DNA from: CAZIPN01 sp964541225
Lineage (GTDB): Bacteria > Actinomycetota > Coriobacteriia > Anaerosomatales > JAAXUF01
DNA: 64,000 bases
Assembly (NCBI GenBank): GCA_964541225.1
Contig: CAZIPN010000003.1
Span: forward strand, 1 to 64,000
Reading direction: 5' to 3'
Both the position numbers and the translations under genes were made by a program. Of the stretch, positions 8,443-16,356 are shown piece by piece. Numbering within the stretch: position 1 is the stretch's first letter; every line of letters begins with the position of its first letter. The notes beneath the pieces are model-generated. The model saw nothing but the letters and a program-made list of their open reading frames with translations, made no database searches and was not told where the DNA came from.

Positions 8443-10092
8443 TCACGCCGGTAGCGAAGACGCGGCGCTGGACGCGGCGTCCAGCAGCTCCTGTGCGTGT
8501 GCAACACTCACCGCCGAGTCATTGCCCGCCAGCATCCGCGCGATCTCCTCGAGTCGCCGCGCCCCGTCAACCTGCTCAACCGTGGTGACCGTCGTGGCGT
8601 CCTCGACCTCCTTGCGCACGACCAGCTGCTTGTCCGCGAAGGCGGCCACCTGCGCAAGGTGTGTCACCACAATGACTTGGTGGGTTGTGGCCAGCTCGGC
8701 GAGTCTGCGCCCAACCGCATGCGCGGTCGCTCCGCCAACACCAGCGTCGATCTCGTCGAACACCAGTGTCTGCACGGTATCTGCCTCGCCGAGCACGCTC
8801 TTGAGAGCGAGCATTACCCGCGACAGCTCTCCTCCCGACGCGATGCGCGACAGGGCTCGAGCGGGATGATCTTGTGCGGGCGCGAACAGAAACTCGATGC
8901 GGCTCGGACCATCTGCCGCCCAGTTCTCGAAAGCCAACTCCGTTTGTGCGATCTCGAATCGTGAACCCTGCATCGCAAGATCGCTCACCGCATCCGCGAG
9001 TTCGGCCACGAAGTACGGGGCCGCCGCTCGCCGAAGCTCATCCAGCGTTGCCGCCGCGTCGCGAAGGTCCTGTTCGCGCTCAGCTCGTGCGGCCTCTGCC
9101 CGCGCGAGCAGCTCGTCGCCCGCGTCGAAATCGGCCAGCGTCTTCTCGGCGGCTGCGCGGGCGTCGATCACGTCGGCGAGCCGTGGTCCGTACTTGCGCG
9201 CGATACCGTGGAGTTCGCCGAGCCGCTGCTGAAGAGCATCCAGACCGTCAGGATCGCACTCGACGCTATCGCGATACGAGCGCAACTCCAGGCTCACGTC
9301 ATCGCACAGCGTGCCGAGCTCCTCGACGCGAGCGCGCAAGTCATCAAGCGACGAATCGACGCCTTCGACCTTGCCGAGCGCCGCGCGCGCCAGCGCAAGT
9401 CGATCGGCGGCCGCGCCCTCACCGCGTAGCAGTTGGAGCGCGTCATTCGCAGCCTCCGCAAGCTGCTCCGCGTGCGACAGGGCAGGCAGTCGCGCCTCGA
9501 TATCCTCGTCCTCGCCAGGCTTCGGGTCCACACGTGCGATATCGTCGACTACGAAGCGCAACGTATCCGCCTCACTGGCCGCCGCCGACAATCGCCGTGC
9601 CAGTTCGTCTGCAGTCTCTTGCGCCTGCTTGTACGCGTCGCGAGCTGCGCGGTAGGCCGCACGCGCCCGCGCGACAGGCTCCCCCGCGTGCCGATCGAGA
9701 TACCCGGCGTGATTCGCGACAACCAGCAGCGCCTGATGATCGTGCTGCCCGTGAAGGTCGACCAGCGTGCCAACCCTCTCGCCGAGAGCCCCGACCGTCG
9801 CCATCTCCCCGTCCAACGTGCATCGGCTGCGTCCGTCCGCGCTCACCCGCCGACGTACGAGCAGCTCATCGCCGCGCGTCGTGAAGCGTCCCTCGACAAG
9901 CGCTTCGGCTTGCCCGGCGCGCACGGCACCTGAGTCGGCACGATCGCCGAGAAGAAGCTTCAGCGCGCCGAGCAGCGCCGTCTTCCCCGCACCAGTCTCA
10001 CCAGTGAGAACGGTCATCCCCGGACTGAACTCTAGCCACGCCTCTTCGATCAAAGCCAGGTTGCGAACGTGCAGTTCGTCGAGCACGGTCAT
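8443..10092 (-). CDS. recN: DNA repair ATPase RecN
   Basis: RecN is an SMC-like protein that acts early in double-strand break repair. The 549-residue protein has Walker A GETGAGKTALL near residue 33, a long coiled-coil middle (about 150-370), the ABC signature ASGGELSRVMLAL and Walker B LVFDEIDAGVGG. Length is typical. Its ATG overlaps the nadK stop by 4 nt, so nadK and recN are coupled. The same pairing occurs in mycobacteria. Confidence 0.97.
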   Translation of the reverse strand: MTVLDELHVRNLALIEEAWLEFSPGMTVLTGETGAGKTALLGALKLLLGDRADSGAVRAGQAEALVEGRFTTRGDELLVRRRVSADGRSRCTLDGEMATVGALGERVGTLVDLHGQHDHQALLVVANHAGYLDRHAGEPVARARAAYRAARDAYKQAQETADELARRLSAAASEADTLRFVVDDIARVDPKPGEDEDIEARLPALSHAEQLAEAANDALQLLRGEGAAADRLALARAALGKVEGVDSSLDDLRARVEELGTLCDDVSLELRSYRDSVECDPDGLDALQQRLGELHGIARKYGPRLADVIDARAAAEKTLADFDAGDELLARAEAARAEREQDLRDAAATLDELRRAAAPYFVAELADAVSDLAMQGSRFEIAQTELAFENWAADGPSRIEFLFAPAQDHPARALSRIASGGELSRVMLALKSVLGEADTVQTLVFDEIDAGVGGATAHAVGRRLAELATTHQVIVVTHLAQVAAFADKQLVVRKEVEDATTVTTVEQVDGARRLEEIARMLAGNDSAVSVAHAQELLDAASSAASSLPA

Positions 10093-10937
10093 CCCCCAAG
10101 GAACTCTGATTCGAGCGTCTCGTAGAAGTGGCGTCCTTCCAGCTTCACCAGCAGGACATCCGTGGCACCGCGGGTCACGGTGATCCGCTCAAGCGATCCT
10201 CGGCAGGGAATCGAGTCCCCGTCAACGATCAGACACGCATCAGCGCGCGTTGGGTCCGGCAACGTGATTTCGACGCTGTCGCTCGGGTCAGTCACGATCG
10301 GCCGTGAACGCAAGGTGTGCGGTGCAACCGGCACGACCACAATCCCGCCGAAGCCGGGAGCAACCAGTGGCCCGCCGGCTGACAGCGCGTAGGCTGTCGA
10401 CCCGGTCGCGGTGGCCATCACCATCCCGTCCGCTCGCGTGTGCATGACGCGGTGCCCGTTGACCGCGAGATCGAAGGCCACGACGCGACCCGAGGCCCCA
10501 CGCGAAACCACGATCTCGTTGAGCGCGATGTGGCTGCCGACGGGACGGCCACCCATGGCCACGTCCGCGCGAAGCGTGGCTCGGCGCTCCACCCTGGCCT
10601 CACCCGCGAGCGCAGTCTCGATTGCATCGCGCATGTGCTCGGGACTCGCGCCCGAAAGGAACCCCAGTCGCCCGAATTTCACGCCAAGCACTGGCGTCTC
10701 GGCACCGCCGAGTAGGTGCACGGCCTTCAGTATCGTCCCATCTCCGCCCAGCGCGACGGTCAAGACCAAGTCTCCGAAGTCTGAGGGCGGCACGCCGAAA
10801 TCCGACAGCCCACTCGCATCCGCATCGTTGTGGGCCAGCACCGGATCGAGCCCCTCGCCGAGAAGCCACGCCGAAAGCTCGGTCGTCGCCGCGACGGCTT
10901 CAATGTTGCCTGTGTTGGGCACGAGTAGCACCCGCAT
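10089..10937 (-). CDS. nadK: NAD kinase
   Basis: Cytosolic NAD kinase making NADP from NAD. ALGGDGTILKAV is the conserved GGDG phosphate-binding motif and LNEIV and TATGSTAYALSAGGP are further family signatures. The start MRVLLVPNTG at 10937 has GGAGG 8 nt upstream; an open frame continues beyond it but overlaps tlyA. 282 residues, normal length. It sits 1 nt after the tlyA stop and overlaps recN by 4 nt. Confidence 0.96.
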   Translation of the reverse strand: MRVLLVPNTGNIEAVAATTELSAWLLGEGLDPVLAHNDADASGLSDFGVPPSDFGDLVLTVALGGDGTILKAVHLLGGAETPVLGVKFGRLGFLSGASPEHMRDAIETALAGEARVERRATLRADVAMGGRPVGSHIALNEIVVSRGASGRVVAFDLAVNGHRVMHTRADGMVMATATGSTAYALSAGGPLVAPGFGGIVVVPVAPHTLRSRPIVTDPSDSVEITLPDPTRADACLIVDGDSIPCRGSLERITVTRGATDVLLVKLEGRHFYETLESEFLGG

Positions 10938-10938
10938 C

Positions 10939-11736
10939 CTATGAGCCTCCCAGAGTCTCGTGTGCTTCCTCGACCACCTCACGTGCGGTCGCTGCGGTCG
11001 GTGTGCCTCCAAATGCGGCCCACAACCAGAACTCGATGTTACCCTCCGGGCCCTTGATCGGCGAGAAGGTCATTCCGCGCACGACAAGTCCTGCCTCACG
11101 TGCGGCCTCCTCAACAGCCTCCAGCACCCCAATGTGAGCGGCCGACTCCTTCACCACTCCCCGTTTTCCCACGCGGCCCTTACCCACTTCGAACTGTGGC
11201 TTTACCAACGCCACGGTTTGCCCGCGCTCGCCGAGCAGCGCAACAACGTGCGGCAACACCGTGCGCAACGAGATGAACGCCACGTCGACGACCGCAAGGT
11301 CGAACGGAGCACCAAGCTGCTGGGCATCCGCGGACCTGATGTTGGTGCGCTCCACGACCGTCACTCGCTCGTCGCTGCGAAGCGACCACGCTAGCTGTCC
11401 GTATCCGACGTCGAGCGCAACCACACTGGCGGCGCCCCGCTGCAGCAGGCAATCGGTGAAGCCGCCCGTCGATGCGCCCACGTCTATCGCGCGCACTCCT
11501 GTGGCGTCGAGCCCAAAGACATCCAGCGCACCGGCGAGTTTGTCTCCACCGCGCGAAACGTAGCGCCGCCGGGCGGTAACTTCGATTGGGGCGTCTGAGT
11601 CGATCATCTGCCCGGCCTTCGTGACGACGCGCCCAGCCACGCGTACCTCGCCCGCGAGGAGCGCCGCCTTGGCACGTTCGCGCGAGGCAAACAGACCGCG
11701 ATCAACGAGTGCGGCGTCGATTCGGCGCCGAGGCAC
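10939..11736 (-). CDS. tlyA: TlyA family rRNA 2'-O-methyltransferase / hemolysin A homologue
   Basis: 265 residues: an N-terminal S4 RNA-binding domain (about 3-60, RIDAALVDRGLFASRERAK) and a FtsJ-like SAM-dependent methyltransferase (DVGASTGGFTDCLL). The K-D-K-E pattern is supported by ALVKPQFEVGKG. TlyA of mycobacteria methylates 16S and 23S rRNA and sets capreomycin sensitivity; substrates here are inferred. The GTG at 11736 is the start that gives a normal S4 domain; it lies inside dxs, a 35-nt overlap. Confidence 0.93.
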   Translation of the reverse strand: MPRRRIDAALVDRGLFASRERAKAALLAGEVRVAGRVVTKAGQMIDSDAPIEVTARRRYVSRGGDKLAGALDVFGLDATGVRAIDVGASTGGFTDCLLQRGAASVVALDVGYGQLAWSLRSDERVTVVERTNIRSADAQQLGAPFDLAVVDVAFISLRTVLPHVVALLGERGQTVALVKPQFEVGKGRVGKRGVVKESAAHIGVLEAVEEAAREAGLVVRGMTFSPIKGPEGNIEFWLWAAFGGTPTAATAREVVEEAHETLGGS

Positions 11737-13690
11737 GCGCGTCCGCCTTCCTCGCAAGCCGGGAACCCTCGACCTTGCCGGGCAGATCGGCCAACCTGCC
11801 GAGAACGGCAGCCGTGATGCCATCCGGCGTCAGCCCCACGTCGGCCAGCAGCTTCGCGGTCGCGCCGTGGGTCACGAAACAGTCCGGCACCGCAAGACGC
11901 AGAATCGGCACGTCCAGGCGCAAGTCCGCCAGTGCCTCGCACACGCCACCGCCGAATCCACCCATGCCGGTGTTCTCCTCGACAGTCACCACAAGGCGAT
12001 GCGAGTTGGCCGCCCACGACACCATCTCCAGATCGAGCGGCTTAACCCATCGCGCGTCAATCACACTTGCCGAGACGCCCTTCGCCTCAAGTCGCTCAGC
12101 GGCGGCCAAGCACGTGTGCACCATGCGCCCGACTCCGATCAGCGCGACATCGCGCCCCTCCCGGCGAACGCGGGCCTTCGCGGCATCCCACGGCCGGGCC
12201 TCGGCGGGCAACTCCAGTCCCACGCCGGCGCCACGCGGATACCGGATGGCGACTGGACCGTCGGCATCAAGCGCAGTGCGTAGCGCCTCGGCGAGCTCAA
12301 CCTCATCGGAGGGAGCCATCACCATCATGTTCGGAATCGACCGCAGATACGTCAGATCGAACACGCCATGGTGCGTCGGCCCGTCCTCGCCGACAAGCCC
12401 CGCGCGGTCGAGACAAAAGACCACGTGCAGGTTCTGCAGCGCCACATCCATGATGAGCTGGTCGTAGGCTCGCTGCATGAACGTCGAGTAGATGGCAACA
12501 ACCGGGATGCGGCCTCCGATCGCCAGCCCCGCCGCCATCCCAACGGCATGCTCTTCGGCGATACCGACATCGTAGAAGCGATCGGGGAACTCACGCGCGA
12601 ATCTGTCCACCCCCGTGCCCGATGGCATGGCCGCAGTGATCGCCACGATCCGATCGTCTCGCGCGGCCTCGGCGACCAGCGCACGCCCAAACGCCTCGGT
12701 GTAGCTCATCGGACCGCCGGAACCGTTTGGCTTGCCCGTCTCGATCGAGAACGGCCCGATGCCATGGAATGCATCCGGCTGGTTCTCGGCGTGTTCGTAG
12801 CCGTGCCCTTTGTGAGTTACCGCATGAATGATCACGGGGCGGTCTGAGGACTTCGCACGCTCGACGGCTTCCTGCACCTGCGAGATGTCGTGACCGTCGA
12901 TGGGCCCCACGTACTTCAGGCCAAGCTCCTCGAAGAGCATCCCCGGCACGAGCAGTTGCTTGAACGACTCCTTGACCGCCTCGCCGGCGCCCACCATCGC
13001 TCGTCCGATGGCACTGGTCGCCAACGCGGATTCGACACCGTCGCGCAGCTTGGTGTAGCGCGGATCCAACCTCACTCGAGCCAGGTAGCTCGCCAGCGCG
13101 CCCACGTTCTCAGAGATAGACATCTCGTTGTCGTTCAGAACGATCACCAATCGCGGGCCCAGATGGCCGATATGGTTGAGCGCCTCAAACGCCATGCCGC
13201 CCGTCATCGAGCCATCGCCAATCATCGCGAGGATCGTCTCCTCGCCACCCCGAGCATCGCGCGCAAGTGCCATGCCCAGCGCAACCGACAGCGAGTCCGA
13301 CGCGTGACCGGTGTCGAACGCGTCATACGGGCCTTCGTTGCGCTTGGGGAAGCCACTCATGCCACCGTACTGGCGCAGCGTCGAGAAGCGCTCGCGTCGT
13401 CCCGTGATCAGCTTGTGGATGTAGGACTGGTGCCCCACATCGAAGACGATGCGGTCGGTCGGACAATCGAGCGCCCGGTGAATCCCCAGCGTCAACTCAA
13501 CCGCGCCAAGGTTCGGCGCGAGATGACCACCGTTCGCCGAGACAACCCGGACGAGTTCCTCTCGGATCTCCTCGGCAAGAGTCGCCAGCTGCGCGTCAGT
13601 CAGTCCTTTGACGTCACACGGTGCGTCTATCGTGTCAAGGATGCGTTCGGGCACGTGGCCCATCATCTCCGTCATGTTTCGGGGCACCAT
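11702..13690 (-). CDS. dxs: 1-deoxy-D-xylulose-5-phosphate synthase
   Basis: First enzyme of the MEP isoprenoid pathway, joining pyruvate and glyceraldehyde-3-phosphate with thiamin diphosphate. The 662 residues contain the TPP motif GDGSMTGGMAFEALN, the DVGHQSYIHK active-site segment and the transketolase pyrimidine and C-terminal domains, including EEHAVGMAAGLA. Several ATGs cluster at the start (13690, 13675, 13666) and none has a strong ribosome site, so the exact N-terminus is uncertain by up to nine residues. The 3' end overlaps the tlyA start. Normal length. Confidence 0.97.
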   Translation of the reverse strand: MVPRNMTEMMGHVPERILDTIDAPCDVKGLTDAQLATLAEEIREELVRVVSANGGHLAPNLGAVELTLGIHRALDCPTDRIVFDVGHQSYIHKLITGRRERFSTLRQYGGMSGFPKRNEGPYDAFDTGHASDSLSVALGMALARDARGGEETILAMIGDGSMTGGMAFEALNHIGHLGPRLVIVLNDNEMSISENVGALASYLARVRLDPRYTKLRDGVESALATSAIGRAMVGAGEAVKESFKQLLVPGMLFEELGLKYVGPIDGHDISQVQEAVERAKSSDRPVIIHAVTHKGHGYEHAENQPDAFHGIGPFSIETGKPNGSGGPMSYTEAFGRALVAEAARDDRIVAITAAMPSGTGVDRFAREFPDRFYDVGIAEEHAVGMAAGLAIGGRIPVVAIYSTFMQRAYDQLIMDVALQNLHVVFCLDRAGLVGEDGPTHHGVFDLTYLRSIPNMMVMAPSDEVELAEALRTALDADGPVAIRYPRGAGVGLELPAEARPWDAAKARVRREGRDVALIGVGRMVHTCLAAAERLEAKGVSASVIDARWVKPLDLEMVSWAANSHRLVVTVEENTGMGGFGGGVCEALADLRLDVPILRLAVPDCFVTHGATAKLLADVGLTPDGITAAVLGRLADLPGKVEGSRLARKADARASAPNRRRTR

Positions 13691-13753
13691 TCGCGCGTGG
13701 CATCAGATGAGCATACCGCCGTCGCCGTCTGCCGTACAACGCGCTGGCAACAT

Positions 13754-14188
13754 CTACCTGCCGTCGTCAGCTGCGTCCGGGACGTTCTCAACGTCGCTCG
13801 CAACCGCCGACAAGTCACTCTCTTTGGCGGCCGCCTCTTCCTCAGACGACGGGTCATCGCCCAATCCTGGTGCGTCCGCCGCCTGAGCCGCACCGACCGT
13901 CTCGCTGGTCTCAGCTACAGCCGTGCCGTCCTGCGCTGCGACATCAATGTGTCCACTGTCGGTTGCCACTTTGGCACTCGCCGCGTTCGGCTCGGCAGGT
14001 TCCTGCGCAGAAGCTACGCTCTCCCAATCCTGCCGGTCGATCAGTTCCGTGCACGCGTTAGCCAGCCGAACGCCTTCCTCGAGCAGATCGAGGCTCTTCT
14101 CCAGCGACGTGTCCTTCTTGCGCACTTGCGTGACGATGTCTTCTAGCCGCGCGCGGGCTGTGCTGAAGCTGTACGACTCGTCAGTCAT
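13754..14188 (-). CDS. xseB: Exodeoxyribonuclease VII small subunit with acidic C-terminal tail
   Basis: Residues 1-65 match XseB: SFSTARARLEDIVTQVRKKD and LEKSLDLLEEGVRLANAC are the two helices of the small subunit. The remaining 80 residues are an unusual Ala/Glu/Asp-rich low-complexity tail, so the protein (144 aa) is nearly twice the usual 70-80. The ATG at 14188 is chosen because it lies 4 nt after the nusB stop and gives the family start. The large subunit gene xseA, normally adjacent, is absent from this window. Confidence 0.85.
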   Translation of the reverse strand: MTDESYSFSTARARLEDIVTQVRKKDTSLEKSLDLLEEGVRLANACTELIDRQDWESVASAQEPAEPNAASAKVATDSGHIDVAAQDGTAVAETSETVGAAQAADAPGLGDDPSSEEEAAAKESDLSAVASDVENVPDAADDGR

Positions 14189-14192
14189 GCCC

Positions 14193-14615
14193 CTACAACT
14201 CCTGACTCGTTTGCTCGGTCCACTTGATCGCGATCCTGCCGAGCACCCCATTCACGAACTTCGAAGAGTCGTCCCCACCGTAGACCTTGGCAAGTTCAAC
14301 CGCCTCGTTGATAGCGACGCTCGCGGGCACCTCGGCATCGTGCAGAATCTCATACGTCGCGATGCGCAGTATGTTGCGGTCGACGAGCGGCATTCTCGAC
14401 ACCGCCCAATGCTCAGAGACCTGGCCGATCACCTCGTCAAGACCGCTCACGTGCTGCTCGACGCCGACGGCCAACCGCTTGCAGTACTCATCCGGTTCGC
14501 CGTCTTCTACCGAATAACTCCCATGGGCGAGTATATGACTCACGCTTTCGCCGGTGATGTCACGTTGGTAGAGGATCTGCAGCGCCTGTCGGCGCGCTCG
14601 CGTTCTTTCCAGCAT
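14193..14615 (-). CDS. nusB: Transcription antitermination factor NusB
   Basis: NusB joins NusE/S10 at boxA in rRNA antitermination. The 140-residue all-helical protein shows RRQALQILYQRDITGE at the N-terminus and DRNILRIATYEIL and INEAVELAKVYGGDDSSKFVNG, the conserved C-terminal region. It lies between the asp23 family gene and xseB with gaps of 3-4 nt, in the standard Gram-positive order. Confidence 0.96.
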   Translation of the reverse strand: MLERTRARRQALQILYQRDITGESVSHILAHGSYSVEDGEPDEYCKRLAVGVEQHVSGLDEVIGQVSEHWAVSRMPLVDRNILRIATYEILHDAEVPASVAINEAVELAKVYGGDDSSKFVNGVLGRIAIKWTEQTSQEL

Positions 14616-14618
14616 CCG

Positions 14619-14969
14619 CTACTCGACGAACACGATGCCATCGACGTACACGTCCACCCCGCCGACGTCCACGCCTACCTGACCCGAAACCGCGTCAGCA
14701 ACCGAGTGCTGCACGGCGTTCGCCACATCCTTGATCTTGTGACCGTACTGCACCTGCAAGTGAATAGTCGCTGTGATTGCCCCGTCCTCGCCAACGCACA
14801 CATCAACTGCTCGCGCACCGCCCTTGCGGGCTCCCTTCTGCACGAGTCCCGCGAGCCCGGGCGCACCAACAGCTGCTACGCCCTCGACACCCTCGGCAGC
14901 CATCGTCACGATGGTGTCGAGCACGCCAGGCGCCACACCCAGTCCCTCGAGTCTGATCTCGTCTGACAT
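14619..14969 (-). CDS. Asp23/Gls24 family envelope stress protein
   Basis: 116 residues with the Asp23/Gls24 fold (DUF322): a helical N-terminus ending VEGVAAVG and the strand-rich core VDVCVGEDGAITATIHLQV, then IKDVANAVQHSV. The start MSDEIRLEG at 14969 follows a good GGAGG. Family members are peripheral membrane or envelope stress proteins; B. subtilis YqhY, at the same spot next to accC and nusB, is linked to acetyl-CoA carboxylase control. That link is inferred for this one. Confidence 0.9.
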   Translation of the reverse strand: MSDEIRLEGLGVAPGVLDTIVTMAAEGVEGVAAVGAPGLAGLVQKGARKGGARAVDVCVGEDGAITATIHLQVQYGHKIKDVANAVQHSVADAVSGQVGVDVGGVDVYVDGIVFVE

Positions 14970-14988
14970 CGCTCTCCCTCCATCGTGC

Positions 14989-16338
14989 TCAGGCGCCCGA
15001 AAGCTCGGTTTCCACGAAGTCAGTATAGACGTCGCCTCGCTGAAACGCCTCGTTCTCGACGACAGCCTGATGGAACGGAATCGTTGTCGGAATGCCGACG
15101 ATGATGAATTCGTCCAGCGCGCGACGAGCGCGCGCAATCGCCTCGTCACGCGTCTCGCCCCACACCACCAATTTGCCGAGCAGGGAGTCATACGTTGGTG
15201 GAACGCGGTATCCCGAGTACACGTGGCTGTCAACGCGCACACCGAATCCGCCCGGTGGGTTGAAGACCTCGATCAGCCCTGGATGCGGCCGAAAGTTGTG
15301 CGCCGGGTCTTCAGCGTTGATCCGGAACTCGATGGCGTGGCCTCGCTTGACGATCTCCTCCTGCGTCTTGTGGCGCATTTCCTCGCCAGCGGCGATTCTC
15401 AGCTGCTCCTTGATGATGTCGACGCTCGTGATCTGCTCCGTGATCGGGTGCTCAACCTGAACGCGTGTGTTCATCTCCATGAAGTAGAACCTGCCGTCGG
15501 TGTCGAGCAGAAACTCAATCGTACCGGCGTTCTCGTAGCCAACCGCGCGCACGGCCTTCATCGCTGCCTCGCCCATCGCCTTGCGCAGCTCGGGCGTCAT
15601 AGCCGGGCTCGGGGCCTCTTCAACAAGCTTCTGATGACGGCGCTGAATCGAACAGTCGCGTTCGTACAGATGCACGGCGTTGCCATGGGAATCCGCGAGA
15701 ACCTGCATCTCGACGTGGCGCGGGCGAGTGAGGTACTTCTCGATGTAGACCTCGTCGTTTCCGAACGCCGCGCCGGCCTCAGTCTTTGCTGCAATGAGGT
15801 TGGTCTTGAGCTCCTCGGCGTCCTCGGCCACCCGCATCCCTTTGCCGCCGCCACCGGCGCTCGCCTTGATCAGCACGGGGAATCCGACCTGGTTCGCGAA
15901 CGAGAGTGCCTCCTCGTACGTTTCGACGACCCCGTCACTGCCCGGAATTGTGGGAACGCCAGCTGCAGCCATGGTCTCGCGGGCAACCGCCTTGTCCCCC
16001 ATCCGGTCGATCGCCTCCGGCGATGGGCCGACAAACACGAGCCCGGAGTCAGCACACGCACGGGCAAATGCGGAGTTCTCGGCAAGGAATCCGTACCCCG
16101 GATGGATGGCCTGCGCGCCAGTGCCAATCGCCGCCGCGATGATGTTGGACATGTTGAGATAAGACTGCGCCGCAGGTGCCGGACCAATGCACACGGCATG
16201 ATCAGCCACAACCACGGGCAAGGAACCTCGGTCCGCCTCCGAAAAGACGGCGACGGTCTCGATGCCCATCTCCTTGGCAGCGCGAATGACGCGAAGCGCG
16301 ACTTCGCCGCGGTTCGCAACGACAATGCGATCGAACAC
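14989..16338 (-). CDS. accC: Biotin carboxylase subunit
   Basis: Carboxylates the biotin of a carrier protein using ATP and bicarbonate. 449 residues with the ATP-grasp glycine loop ASAGGGGKGMRVAED and the EMNTRVQVEHPITE segment carrying catalytic Glu and Arg. A TTG at 16344 opens the frame, but GTG at 16338 has GGAGG at 6 nt and gives the normal start VFDRIVVANRGEVA, so I use it. It follows the fused carboxyltransferase-carrier gene by 18 nt, and the two probably form one enzyme. Confidence 0.96.
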   Translation of the reverse strand: MFDRIVVANRGEVALRVIRAAKEMGIETVAVFSEADRGSLPVVVADHAVCIGPAPAAQSYLNMSNIIAAAIGTGAQAIHPGYGFLAENSAFARACADSGLVFVGPSPEAIDRMGDKAVARETMAAAGVPTIPGSDGVVETYEEALSFANQVGFPVLIKASAGGGGKGMRVAEDAEELKTNLIAAKTEAGAAFGNDEVYIEKYLTRPRHVEMQVLADSHGNAVHLYERDCSIQRRHQKLVEEAPSPAMTPELRKAMGEAAMKAVRAVGYENAGTIEFLLDTDGRFYFMEMNTRVQVEHPITEQITSVDIIKEQLRIAAGEEMRHKTQEEIVKRGHAIEFRINAEDPAHNFRPHPGLIEVFNPPGGFGVRVDSHVYSGYRVPPTYDSLLGKLVVWGETRDEAIARARRALDEFIIVGIPTTIPFHQAVVENEAFQRGDVYTDFVETELSGA

Positions 16339-16356
16339 CGGCAACCTCCGGGGGCC

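Noticed and set aside
12890..14146. A 418-residue plus-strand open frame
   Set aside because: Antisense to dxs and xseB; no ribosome site or domain.
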